64,000 bases of DNA from positions 262,463-326,462 of the forward strand of contig NZ_QJVD01000002.1 in NCBI RefSeq assembly GCF_003219815.1. The letters run 5' to 3'. Numbering within the stretch: the stretch's first letter is position 1; every line of letters starts with the position of its first letter. The position numbers and the translations under genes were made by a program. This DNA comes from Arthrobacter livingstonensis. GTDB taxonomy: Bacteria; Actinomycetota; Actinomycetes; Actinomycetales; Micrococcaceae. The notes beneath the pieces are model-generated. The model ran no database searches and was not told where the DNA came from. It saw nothing but the letters and a program-made list of their open reading frames with translations. This document shows positions 16,885-24,899 of this stretch, piece after piece.

Positions 16885-17901
16885 ATGGAACACAAGTTCA
16901 AGCGCGGCCCCGCGATGCGCGATGTCGCCGCAGCGGCCGGAGTCTCGGCACAAACCGTTTCCCGTGTCCTCAGCGACCACCCCAATGTCCAGGAGGCCAC
17001 GCGCCGGCGGGTGATGGAGGCGGTGGAGGAACTGGGCTACCGCCGGAACAATACCGCCCGGGCCCTGGTTACGGGACAGTCCAAGACCATCGGCGTGTTG
17101 ACGCTTGCCACGAACTACTATTCACGGTCCTCGCTGGCCCTGGGTGTTGAGCTGGCGGCCCGCGAGGCCGGATACACGGTCAACTCGGTCACCTCCAGCC
17201 TGAGCGTGCAGGCCCTGACCGATGCCGTCAGCCGGCTGGTGCTCCAAGGCGTGGACGGCATTATCATCGCCGCACCACTGCAGGAGGCGGCCTCGAAGGT
17301 CCGCCAGCTCACGGCACGCATCCCCACCGTCAACACTGACGGCTCCTCCGGCGTTGGCGACGGCCTGGTGGGTGTTGACCAGGACGTCGCAGCAGTCCTG
17401 GCCACGAAGCACCTGCTGAACCTTGGCCACAAGACGGTCTGGCATGTAGCGGGCCCCCGCGACTGGTCCGACGCGGCCATCCGCATGGAGAGCTGGCGCC
17501 GGACGCTGGCCGAGGCCGGCTGCGAGATCCCGCCGGAACTTCGCGGGGACTGGAGCCCGGAATCCGGCTACCGCAACGGCCTGATCCTGGGCCGAATGCC
17601 GGAGGTGACGGCCATTTTGGTGGCCAGCGATGAAATGGCGTTCGGCGTCATCCGCGCCCTCAGTGAACTGGGCCGGCGCATCCCCGAGGACGTGTCGGTG
17701 GTGGGCATCGACGACATTGACCTGGCAGCCTATTCCAACCCTCCGCTGACCACCATCCGCCAGTCCTTCGAAGACACCGGGCGCCGTGCCGTGCTCCACC
17801 TGCTGGCACAGATTGCGGACCCGGACATGGAAAACCTTCCCGAGCTGGTGGAGCCGACGCTCGTGGTGCGCGCCAGCACCGCACCGCCGCCCGCAGGCTA
17901 A
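16885..17901 (+). CDS. LacI family transcriptional regulator
   Basis: A 338-residue regulator with the LacI helix-turn-helix MRDVAAAAGVSAQTVSRVL at residues ~11-29, hinge helix RRNNTARAL, and a periplasmic-binding-protein-like sugar domain (~60-335) containing IGVLTLATNYY, the GVDGIIIAAPL strand, DAAIRMESWRRTL and the VVGIDDIDLAAYSNPPLTTI dimer strand. It most likely controls the divergent GH35 beta-galactosidase and perhaps the kinase gene next to it. ATG 16885 has GAGGA 9 nt upstream; an in-frame extension to 16657 would run through the operators and is rejected. Confidence 0.93.
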   Translation: MEHKFKRGPAMRDVAAAAGVSAQTVSRVLSDHPNVQEATRRRVMEAVEELGYRRNNTARALVTGQSKTIGVLTLATNYYSRSSLALGVELAAREAGYTVNSVTSSLSVQALTDAVSRLVLQGVDGIIIAAPLQEAASKVRQLTARIPTVNTDGSSGVGDGLVGVDQDVAAVLATKHLLNLGHKTVWHVAGPRDWSDAAIRMESWRRTLAEAGCEIPPELRGDWSPESGYRNGLILGRMPEVTAILVASDEMAFGVIRALSELGRRIPEDVSVVGIDDIDLAAYSNPPLTTIRQSFEDTGRRAVLHLLAQIADPDMENLPELVEPTLVVRASTAPPPAG

Positions 17902-17926
17902 CTGCCCGGCGGGCCGTCCTTCCCGG

Positions 17927-18853
17927 TCAGCCGGCGCCGTTTGCTGCCCTGTCCGCCACCAGCAGCGGCACCCCAAAGATCGGGTCCCTGTCCAGGATCC
18001 GCACATCGTCCAGCCCCTTGGCGGCAAGGTGCCGCTTGAAGGACTCCTGCAAGGCGGGCACGTTGCTGCCCAGTCCGCTGCCCAGCACAATGGGCCCGGC
18101 CAGCCCCAGCTGCACCGCCACCTGGTGGGCCATGGCCGCCAGATCCGCGCCGGCACGGTCCACCATGGCCAGCGCCCCGGCATGGCCGTTGGCGGCGGCG
18201 GCGAAAACCACCGGCGACGCAGCGGCCCAGTACCGGCGCGTGGTGCCCTGGTGAAAATGGGCAATGAGTTCGCCGGGGTGCCCGAGCCTGCAGTAGTCCA
18301 GCAGGCCGCGGGCCAGCTCGTCGGGTTCGGCACCCAGGTCCATTTGGCGCAGGCTGTGCCGGACGGCCTCGCGCCCCAGCCAGTAGCCGCTGCCTTCGTC
18401 GCCGAGCAGGTAGCCCCAGCCCCCGGAGCGCGCCTCGGCGCCCCCGGCATTGGTGCCCCACGCAGCTGATCCCGTTCCGGCAATCACGGCCACGCCCGTG
18501 GACGCCCCGCCGGCGGCGAGCAGCAGGCGGGTGTCGTGGACCACCGTGATCTCGGCTCCCCCCACAAAAGGTGCGATCAGTTCCCGCAGGGAGGCGGCGT
18601 CGTCGTCCGTGTCCACTCCCCCGGCACCGGCAAAAACCACGGCCGGCCGGGGGCTGCCCAGCTTCCCAAAGAGTTCGGCCAGGTTTTCGCGCGCCGTCGC
18701 CACGTCCACGTTTTGCACATTGGCGCTGCCGGCGCTGGCGTCCGCGGTGATGCTGCCGTCCACCCAGACCATGCCGCGCGTCTTGGAGCCGCCAATGTCC
18801 AGGCCCAGGACGGTCTCCGGCGGGGCCACGGTCTTCAAGGTGTCGTCTATCAC
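17927..18853 (-). CDS. BadF/BadG-type ATPase, probable N-acetylglucosamine kinase
   Basis: A 308-residue member of the ASKHA kinase fold. The phosphate-1 loop is LGLDIGGSKTRGM (residues ~16-28), phosphate-2 is VIAGTGSAAWG (~122-132), followed by GGWGYLLGDEGSGYWLGREA (~144-163) and an adenosine loop IVLGSGLGSNV (~255-265). This arrangement is that of GlcNAc/glucosamine kinases; the BadF ATPases of benzoyl-CoA reductase share it but need iron-sulfur partners that are absent. Position beside the GH35/LacI genes points to an amino-sugar or sugar catabolic role. GTG 18853 is predicted leaderless and is 17 bp from the divergent start at 18871. Confidence 0.85.
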   Translation of the reverse strand: MIDDTLKTVAPPETVLGLDIGGSKTRGMVWVDGSITADASAGSANVQNVDVATARENLAELFGKLGSPRPAVVFAGAGGVDTDDDAASLRELIAPFVGGAEITVVHDTRLLLAAGGASTGVAVIAGTGSAAWGTNAGGAEARSGGWGYLLGDEGSGYWLGREAVRHSLRQMDLGAEPDELARGLLDYCRLGHPGELIAHFHQGTTRRYWAAASPVVFAAAANGHAGALAMVDRAGADLAAMAHQVAVQLGLAGPIVLGSGLGSNVPALQESFKRHLAAKGLDDVRILDRDPIFGVPLLVADRAANGAG

Positions 18854-18858
18854 CCACC

Positions 18859-18865
18859 TAGACTA
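18859..18865. promoter_or_regulatory. overlapping divergent -10 hexamers (TAGACTA)
   Basis: Read on the plus strand TAGACT (18859-18864) lies 6 nt before ATG 18871; read on the minus strand TAGTCT (18865-18860) lies 6 nt before GTG 18853. The same 7 bp can therefore serve as -10 for both leaderless genes, so the two polymerases would compete for one site. Confidence 0.55.
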
Positions 18866-18870
18866 ATGGC

Positions 18871-19899
18871 ATGTTCCCTTCCCCCATCATCGTTGCCCCC
18901 ATGGCCGGCGGAACCACGACGGCGGACCTCGCCTTGGCTGCCCAGCGCGCCGGCGCGTTTGCGTACGCGGCAGGCGGGTACAAGAGCGCCGAGGCCCTCT
19001 CCGTTCATCTGGCACCGCTGCGCGCGGCCGGTGCCGACTTTGGCGTGAACCTGTTTGTTCCGCGCAACACTCCGCTGTCCGTTGACGACGCTGCCGCGCT
19101 GGCCCGTTACCGTACGGAGCTGGTCGTGGCGGCGGGACGCCTGGGCGCAACGGTTCCGGAGATTTCACCGGACTTTGTCGATCCCAGGTCCCAGGATTTC
19201 TGGGACGAGAAGTTGGAGCTGCTGCTGCGCGAGCCCGTGCCCGTCGTCTCCTTCACGTTTGGCCTGGCCCCGGCCGCTGCCGTGGCAGCGCTGCAGGGCA
19301 AGGGCACCCGCGTGGTGGCGTCGGTGACCAGCGTTGCCGAGGCGCTGGCCGCCGCGGAAACCGGCGTGGACGCCCTGGTGGTGCAGCACGGCAATGCCGG
19401 CGGACACTCGGCAGCGTTCCTGCCCGGCGCCGGCCCTGGCGCACCCACGCTCGTGGAGCTGGTCGCACAGGTGCGCGCCGCCGTCGGGCTTCCCCTGGCC
19501 GGTGCCGGCGGGATTGGCGACGCCGCAGCCGCCAAGGCCGTGCTGGCCGCCGGGGCAGAGGCCGTGCAGCTGGGAACGGCCGTGCTGCGAAGCGACGAAA
19601 GCGGCGCCCGGGGGCTGCACAAGGACGCGCTGGCCGACCCGGCCTACAGTTCCACCGCGGTCACCCGGGCGTTTACCGGCAGGCCGGCGCGGGCACTGGT
19701 CAATGGCTTTGTCCGGGAGCATTCCGCCGGGGCGCCAAACGCCTACCCGGAAGTGCATTTTCTCACCGGCCCCCTGCGCGCCGCCGCGGCTGCCGCAGGC
19801 GACCGTGAGTCGTTGAACCTGTGGGCGGGGACAGCGTGGCAAAAGGCCGCGTCCGGACCCGTGGCCGGCATCATTGCCGGTTTCCTGAACGAGCTGTAG
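18871..19899 (+). CDS. nitronate monooxygenase
   Basis: A 342-residue FMN-dependent TIM-barrel enzyme of the NMO (2-nitropropane dioxygenase-like) family, which oxidises alkyl nitronates such as propionate-3-nitronate. Family marks: PIIVAPMAGGTTTADLALA at the N-terminus, AGGYKSAEAL, VSFTFGLAP, DALVVQHGNAGGHS (~165-178; catalytic His region), PLAGAGGIGDAAAAKAVLAAGAE (in two parts of the phosphate site) and VQLGTAVLRSDES. The physiological nitronate cannot be read from context. No ribosome binding site is seen; TAGACT 6 nt before ATG suggests leaderless translation. Confidence 0.88.
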   Translation: MFPSPIIVAPMAGGTTTADLALAAQRAGAFAYAAGGYKSAEALSVHLAPLRAAGADFGVNLFVPRNTPLSVDDAAALARYRTELVVAAGRLGATVPEISPDFVDPRSQDFWDEKLELLLREPVPVVSFTFGLAPAAAVAALQGKGTRVVASVTSVAEALAAAETGVDALVVQHGNAGGHSAAFLPGAGPGAPTLVELVAQVRAAVGLPLAGAGGIGDAAAAKAVLAAGAEAVQLGTAVLRSDESGARGLHKDALADPAYSSTAVTRAFTGRPARALVNGFVREHSAGAPNAYPEVHFLTGPLRAAAAAAGDRESLNLWAGTAWQKAASGPVAGIIAGFLNEL

Positions 19900-19913
19900 G
19901 TCCCCGGCGCGTA

Positions 19914-20867
19914 CTACGCCGGCGCCTCCCCCGAACCAAGCAGTGTCCTGCCCTCGGCCAACACCATGTCCCTAAACCGGGCCGCCTGGGCCGGCCCGTC
20001 GGGCCGGTTGCGCCACACGAGCCCAATGTCGCGGCGTGCGGACGGCCAGGTGACGTCGACCTCTCGCCACCCGAGGGTGCCGCGCTGCGAAGTCCGGCCC
20101 CCGGACTTTGCCGGCGGGGCAACGGCCACGCCAAGCCCGGCGGAGACCAGCCCGCGGACGGTGTGCAGGTCCTGGCCCTGAAAGGCCACCCGCGGGCGGA
20201 ACCCGGCACTCCGGCACAGCGCCTCCACGATGGAACGCATGCCGTATCCCGGCTCAAGCATCACGAACCCTTCGTCCCGCACAGCATCGAGTCGGGTGCC
20301 GCCCGAACCGGCCAGGCGGTGTCCCTCGGGAACCACCAGCTTCAATGGTTCGGAGTACAACACCTCCGCACCGAGGGTGCGGCTTGGCGCCGGAGGCGGG
20401 GCCACCAGGGCAAGGTCCGAGGCGCCGGTGGCCAGCAGCTCCAGGCAAAACGCGCGGCTGCCCTGCTGGAGGTCAAAGCTGACGCCGGGGTTCTCCCGGG
20501 CGAAGGCCCTGATGAGCAACGGCAGCGCGGCTTCGCCAAACGTGTGCTGAAATGCCACCGAGATCCGGCCGAACGACCTTCCGGACTCCTGCCGGGCCAA
20601 GGCCAGGCCTGTGCGCACCGCATCCAGAGCCTCTGCCGCCCTCGGTATGAGCGCCAGCGCCGCGGGGGTCAGCTCCACGCCGCGGCCCCTGCGCAGCAGC
20701 AACGGAGTGCCGACGACGTCGGCGGCCCGGGAGAGCGCCCGGCTTACCGTTGACTGCGGGATCCCCAATACCTCTGCCGCGGCAGTGACCTGTCGGCTGA
20801 CTCCCAGTTCCACGAGAATGGGCAACACCGGCAGCAGCCTGGACAAGTCCCAGTGGTCATCTTCCAT
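19914..20867 (-). CDS. LysR family transcriptional regulator
   Basis: A 317-residue LysR-type regulator: winged helix at residues ~12-70 with VTAAAEVLGIPQSTVSRALS and the linker, then the two-lobed co-inducer domain (~95-305) with GRISVAFQHTFGEAALPLL, DLALVAPPP, LKLVVPEGHRLAG and GLVSAGLGVAVAP. It is divergent from an MFS transporter and probably regulates it. Convergent with the nitronate monooxygenase gene. The inducer is unknown. Confidence 0.93.
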   Translation of the reverse strand: MEDDHWDLSRLLPVLPILVELGVSRQVTAAAEVLGIPQSTVSRALSRAADVVGTPLLLRRGRGVELTPAALALIPRAAEALDAVRTGLALARQESGRSFGRISVAFQHTFGEAALPLLIRAFARENPGVSFDLQQGSRAFCLELLATGASDLALVAPPPAPSRTLGAEVLYSEPLKLVVPEGHRLAGSGGTRLDAVRDEGFVMLEPGYGMRSIVEALCRSAGFRPRVAFQGQDLHTVRGLVSAGLGVAVAPPAKSGGRTSQRGTLGWREVDVTWPSARRDIGLVWRNRPDGPAQAARFRDMVLAEGRTLLGSGEAPA

Positions 20868-21011
20868 GCTTCATGGAACCACGGAAACCGCTGCCCTGTC
20901 ATCCGTACGTGGATTGATTATTGGGGATTCATGCATTGGACGCATTGGTTGCTCGGTCCTACGGTTGATCTTGTGATCAAGGCAAACAAGGCAGGCAGCA
21001 CACCAACGGCC

Positions 21012-22232
21012 ATGGTGGACCCGTGGGCGGGCCACGGACTCGGCAGCACCGGCTACCGCAGGGTGCTGGCCGCGCTGGCGTGTTCCGGGGTGGCAACGTT
21101 TGCGCAGCTTTATTCCCTCCAGGGCCTGCTGCCAATAATGTCCCGCGATCTGGCCATCACCGCTGCCCAGGCGTCCCGGACCATTTCCGTGGCCACCATG
21201 GGGCTGGCGGTGGCGGTGCTTCCCTGGTCGTTTGTGGCCGACCGGGTGGGGAGGGTGCGCATCATGGGCCTCGCCGTCATCCTGGCCACCGTCTTCGGCC
21301 TGCTGGTTCCGGCGGCCCCCTCCTTTGAAGCACTCCTGGTCCTGCGGGCCTTGGAGGGCGCCGCCCTCGGGGGCATTCCGGCCCTTGCGATCGCCTATCT
21401 GACGGAGGAGATCAGCCCGCGGCATGCGGGCGCGGCGGCCGGTGCATACGTGGCCGGCACCACCCTGGGCGGGCTCTTCGGACGGCTGCTGGCCGGCCCG
21501 GTGGCGGACCTCGCCGGCTGGCGGATGGGAACCCTTGCCGTGTCCGTCTGCGCTGCCGCGGCCGCCGCCGGCTTCCTGTTGCTGGCGCCGCGGCCGCGTG
21601 GCTTTGTTCCGGTTGAGGGCGGCGGCTTTGGCGCGGTGCTGGCCAGGCTGCTGCCGCAGCTGCGGAACAAGCAGCTGCTTGCGTTGTACGCCCAGGCATT
21701 TCTGTTGATGGGTGCCTTTGTCAGCGTTTACAACTATCTGGGTTTCCGTCTCGAGGCGCCGCCCTACCTACTGCCTGCCTCGGCAGTGGCGCTGTTGTTC
21801 CTGGCGTACCTGGCCGGAACCGTATCCTCACGTGCCGTGGCCGGCCTGGCCGCACGGTTTGGCCGGCGCAGCATGTTGCTGGCATCCACCGGCGTGATGG
21901 TGGCCGGCCTGGCCGTGACGCTGGCCGGTCCCCTGCCCATCATCCTGGCCGGTCTGGTGCTGTTCACCGCCGGCTTCTTCGGCGCCCACAGCATCGCCTC
22001 CGGCTGGACGGGGGCACTGGCCACCACAGGCCGGGCGCAGGCATCCTCGCTGTACAACCTGAGCTACTACGCCGGTTCCAGCGTGGTGGGCTGGGCCGCG
22101 GGATTCGTTTTCCAGGCCGTTGGATGGCACGCAATGGCAGCCGTACTGGCGTTCCTGGCGCTGCTGGCGGCAGTGGCCGCCGTCGCGCTGCTGCCGTCCG
22201 GGCGCCCCTCCGTCCCCGCCCCGCGGCGGTAA
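21012..22232 (+). CDS. MFS transporter, YnfM type
   Basis: A 406-residue, about 12-helix major facilitator. The first loop has the ADRVGRVRIMG motif A and the second helix pair shows RALEGAALGGIPALAIAYL (~115-133), as in the YnfM/CynX-like exporters. The N-terminal soluble stretch is short if ATG 21012 is used; GTG 20973 or earlier codons in frame are possible as no strong ribosome binding site decides. It is divergent from a LysR gene, a common regulator-exporter pair. Substrate unknown, probably a small drug or metabolite. Confidence 0.85.
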   Translation: MVDPWAGHGLGSTGYRRVLAALACSGVATFAQLYSLQGLLPIMSRDLAITAAQASRTISVATMGLAVAVLPWSFVADRVGRVRIMGLAVILATVFGLLVPAAPSFEALLVLRALEGAALGGIPALAIAYLTEEISPRHAGAAAGAYVAGTTLGGLFGRLLAGPVADLAGWRMGTLAVSVCAAAAAAGFLLLAPRPRGFVPVEGGGFGAVLARLLPQLRNKQLLALYAQAFLLMGAFVSVYNYLGFRLEAPPYLLPASAVALLFLAYLAGTVSSRAVAGLAARFGRRSMLLASTGVMVAGLAVTLAGPLPIILAGLVLFTAGFFGAHSIASGWTGALATTGRAQASSLYNLSYYAGSSVVGWAAGFVFQAVGWHAMAAVLAFLALLAAVAAVALLPSGRPSVPAPRR

Positions 22233-22944
22233 CCCCGGGCGCGGTGCTGGAACCGGGCTGTACGGTTGGCGCCTCAATCGTCGGGCTTTCCCGCAGCAGG
22301 GCGCCTCAAATGCCGGTCCGGCCGGAGGCATGGGACTCGTGGGCGAGCTGCACGAGATTCAAGTGCCGGTCCGGCGAATTTGAAGTGGTGTCGAATCCTC
22401 CACAGGTGGCCCCTGCCGGCGTTTGTCCACAAGTTCGACGGCGGGGCTGCCGCAGCCCCGATTGGTTCGGCACGGTGGACGGCCGGCAGATTCAAAGGTC
22501 CGGGACATCGGAACCGAGCGGGACGCCATCAAGGCGTTTGGCACGGTGGCCGGGCGCAAGGGTCTGCTGCGCGCGCGGATGCACGGCGTGAAAGCTGCAA
22601 CGGGCCTTGGCGGCAGGAACCATCGAGTGCGTCACCCGCGGATACTTTGCACTGCCGGGGCGAATCTGCTCGATGCCGGCCTTGCCCCGCACCAGGCTCG
22701 GAGGACCTGCTCCACCAAGGCCGAGGAGCTGGGCCTGTGGACTATCCGGCCCATGAAGCTGCCTCACGTGGCTGTGGCGCCCGCCGGCGCCAGCCGGTTT
22801 ATTATGCGCATCGCCAGGGTGCTGGCACTGCGCCAGTGGACAAGCTGCGCAGACGCCGGACCCCGGCCGTGCGCATAAAGAAACCATCCGTCGTTTATGC
22901 GCGGCACTCCGGGCCGGCGTTGCGCATAGCGGAAGCCGACGCGC
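22233..22944. other. 712-bp gap, possible decayed gene
   Basis: No convincing intact gene. A 152-codon open frame at 22423-22878 (+) shows weak likeness to a winged-helix segment (DAIKAFGTVAGRKGLLRAR) and later LLDAGLAPHQARRTCSTK, which hints at a decayed regulator or DUF559-like gene, but codon use is not that of the neighbours and the start is unclear. The right end holds the inverted repeat listed at 22871-22902. Confidence 0.3.
22871..22902 (-). terminator. 9-bp inverted repeat after the gamma-lyase gene
   Basis: GCGCATAAA (22871-22879) and TTTATGCGC (22894-22902) form a perfect stem with a 14-nt loop, extendable with one bulge by GCC/GGC. It lies 43 bp after the stop of the minus-strand gamma-lyase gene. 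No T-tract follows, so termination is only a guess. Confidence 0.35.
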
Positions 22945-24132
22945 CTAGCAGACAGCCTCGATCGCCTGGACCAGGTCCGCCAGAATGTCTTCGGGATTTT
23001 CAAGGCCGATCGAGACCCGCAGCATGGTGGCATGGGGCTTCGCCTCAGCGGCGACGGGCCTGTGGGTCAGCCCGGCAGGATGCTGAATCAGGGTGTCCAC
23101 CCCACCCAGCGAGACGGCATGGGTCATGAGCGAGACATGCGCCGGGATGGCCTCGGCCTGGTCGGCCGTGTCCACTTCAAAGGACATCAGGGACCCCGGG
23201 CCGGACATTTGGGTGCCCACCAGCCCCAGGGGGTCGCATTCCGGCAGCCCCGGATACAGCACGCGAGTGACGGCCTCGTGCGACTGCAGCGCGGCAGCCA
23301 CCTTGTGGGCGTTCTCCTGCTGCGCCCGGACCCGTACCGGCAGGGTGGCCAGGCCGCGGTGCAAAAGGTAGGCGGGCCACGGCGTCAGCAGCCCTCCAGT
23401 GATGGCACGGATCTGGCGCAGCCGTGCGGCCCACCCCGGGTCGGTTGCCACCACGCCGCCCATCGCATCCCCGTGGCCGCCCAGGAATTTCGTGGCGCTG
23501 TGCAGCACCAGCGAGGCCCCAATTTCCAGCGGCCGCTGCAGCACGGGCGTGGCAAAGGTGTTGTCGATCACCACTGGCACGCCGTCCGCCTCGGCCACCA
23601 GCGCCTTGATGTCCAGCAGGCGCAGGTCCGGATTGGCGGGGGTCTCGGCAATGACCAGCCCGGTGTCCGGGCGAAGTGCGGCGCGGACCCCTCCCGGCCG
23701 GACAAACGTCACCTGCGTACCCAAAAGGCCCGTGGCCAGTACATGGTCGGAGCCGCCGTAGAGCGGGCGGACGGCCACCACATGCGGCTTCCCGTCCGCG
23801 ACTGCGGCCAGCAGCACCGCCGCCAGGGCAGCCATTCCGGTGGCGAACGACACCGCCTCCGGCGCGCCTTCCAGCGCAGAAACTCCGGACTCAAAGCGGG
23901 CCACGGTTGGATTCCACAGACGCTGGTAAACCGTGGTTTGGCCGGGTGCCGGAACGCCTCCGGTGGCCATGAGCTCGTAGGCCTCGCCGCCGGACCCCAC
24001 GCTTGCCAGCGGCGCCGTGGTGGACATGTCCAGTGGAATGGCATGCACACCCAATGCCGCCAGGTCCTCACGCCCGGCGTGCACCGCCGTCGTATCCCAA
24101 CCCAGTTCCATTCCCAAAACCCCGTGTGACAT
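22945..24132 (-). CDS. PLP-dependent Cys/Met gamma-lyase or synthase
   Basis: A 395-residue enzyme of the cystathionine gamma-synthase/lyase and methionine gamma-lyase family. Marks: TVYQRLWNPTV (~56-66; cofactor and substrate Tyr/Arg), SFATGMAALAAVL, PANPDLRLLDI, VVIDNTFATPVLQRPLE (cofactor Asp) and the PLP lysine in HSATKFLGGHGDAMGG. The exact reaction cannot be read; a divergent Lrp-type regulator recalls the mdeA-mdeR pair of methionine gamma-lyase in pseudomonads, which is inference only. ATG 24132 has GCAGG 6 nt upstream; a second ATG at 24111 is possible. Confidence 0.85.
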   Translation of the reverse strand: MSHGVLGMELGWDTTAVHAGREDLAALGVHAIPLDMSTTAPLASVGSGGEAYELMATGGVPAPGQTTVYQRLWNPTVARFESGVSALEGAPEAVSFATGMAALAAVLLAAVADGKPHVVAVRPLYGGSDHVLATGLLGTQVTFVRPGGVRAALRPDTGLVIAETPANPDLRLLDIKALVAEADGVPVVIDNTFATPVLQRPLEIGASLVLHSATKFLGGHGDAMGGVVATDPGWAARLRQIRAITGGLLTPWPAYLLHRGLATLPVRVRAQQENAHKVAAALQSHEAVTRVLYPGLPECDPLGLVGTQMSGPGSLMSFEVDTADQAEAIPAHVSLMTHAVSLGGVDTLIQHPAGLTHRPVAAEAKPHATMLRVSIGLENPEDILADLVQAIEAVC

Positions 24133-24281
24133 GGCCAGCCTGCTTTCCCCGGCACCATTGCCAGAAAGGTTCATCAAGTAGCAGCAAGTATGGCCCAAAG
24201 ATACAGATATTTGGTAGAATGACGAACTACTAGCAAGAACAATCGCCAGAATCGCATTTTTAGACCAATCCGGAGGATTCA

Positions 24282-24797
24282 ATGGCGTCACCAACGAAGA
24301 ACGTTCGACGCGAAACATCCACGTCCGGCCGCACTGGGGAGCCATTGGACACCGTCGACCGCCAGATCATTGACACCCTGGTCGCGGACGCGCGCATCAC
24401 CAACCGCGACCTCGCCGATGCCGTGGGCATTGCCCCGTCCACGGCGCTCATGCGCACCCGCTCGCTGATGGAACGCGGGGCCATCGAGGGCTTTGAGGCC
24501 AAGCTGAACCTGGCGGTGATCGGCCGCGCCGTGCAGGCATTGATTGCTGTCCGGCTGCGCGCCCATGACCGCGACCAGATCGACACCTTCACCTCCCGGG
24601 TGCCGCAGCTGCCCGAGGTTTTGTCCACCTTTCACACGTCCGGATCCGTGGACTACCTGCTGCACATCGCCGTCCGTGACACCGATGCCCTGCGCGACTG
24701 GGTGCTGGACAACCTGACCACCGACCCCGTGGTGGGCCACACCGAAACCACGCTGGTGTTCAAGCACATGCCCGGGCACACCGGACCGCTGGACTAG
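24282..24797 (+). CDS. Lrp/AsnC family regulator
   Basis: A 171-residue regulator: an N-terminal tail of ~22 residues, winged HTH (~23-72; VDRQIIDTLVADARITNRDL, AVGIAPSTALMRTRSL) and the RAM amino-acid-binding domain (~85-160; DYLLHIAVRDTDALRDWV). Divergent from the gamma-lyase gene, so it probably senses an amino acid and controls it. ATG 24282 has a good CGGAGGA 6 nt upstream. A TAGAAT at 24215-24220 may be its -10, giving a leader of about 60 nt. Confidence 0.92.
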   Translation: MASPTKNVRRETSTSGRTGEPLDTVDRQIIDTLVADARITNRDLADAVGIAPSTALMRTRSLMERGAIEGFEAKLNLAVIGRAVQALIAVRLRAHDRDQIDTFTSRVPQLPEVLSTFHTSGSVDYLLHIAVRDTDALRDWVLDNLTTDPVVGHTETTLVFKHMPGHTGPLD

Positions 24798-24899
24798 CAC
24801 AACCGGGCCGGCGCCGGGACCGTGGCGCCGGCGTCGAGCATGGTCCGCGGGTCCTGTCCTGCCCTGTTTTTACGGACGCCGGCTGGCCGGGAGTTGGGG

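Noticed and set aside
17122-18483. 453-codon minus-strand frame across lacI and the sugar kinase
   Set aside because: Overlaps two well-supported genes in different frames and shows no protein family.
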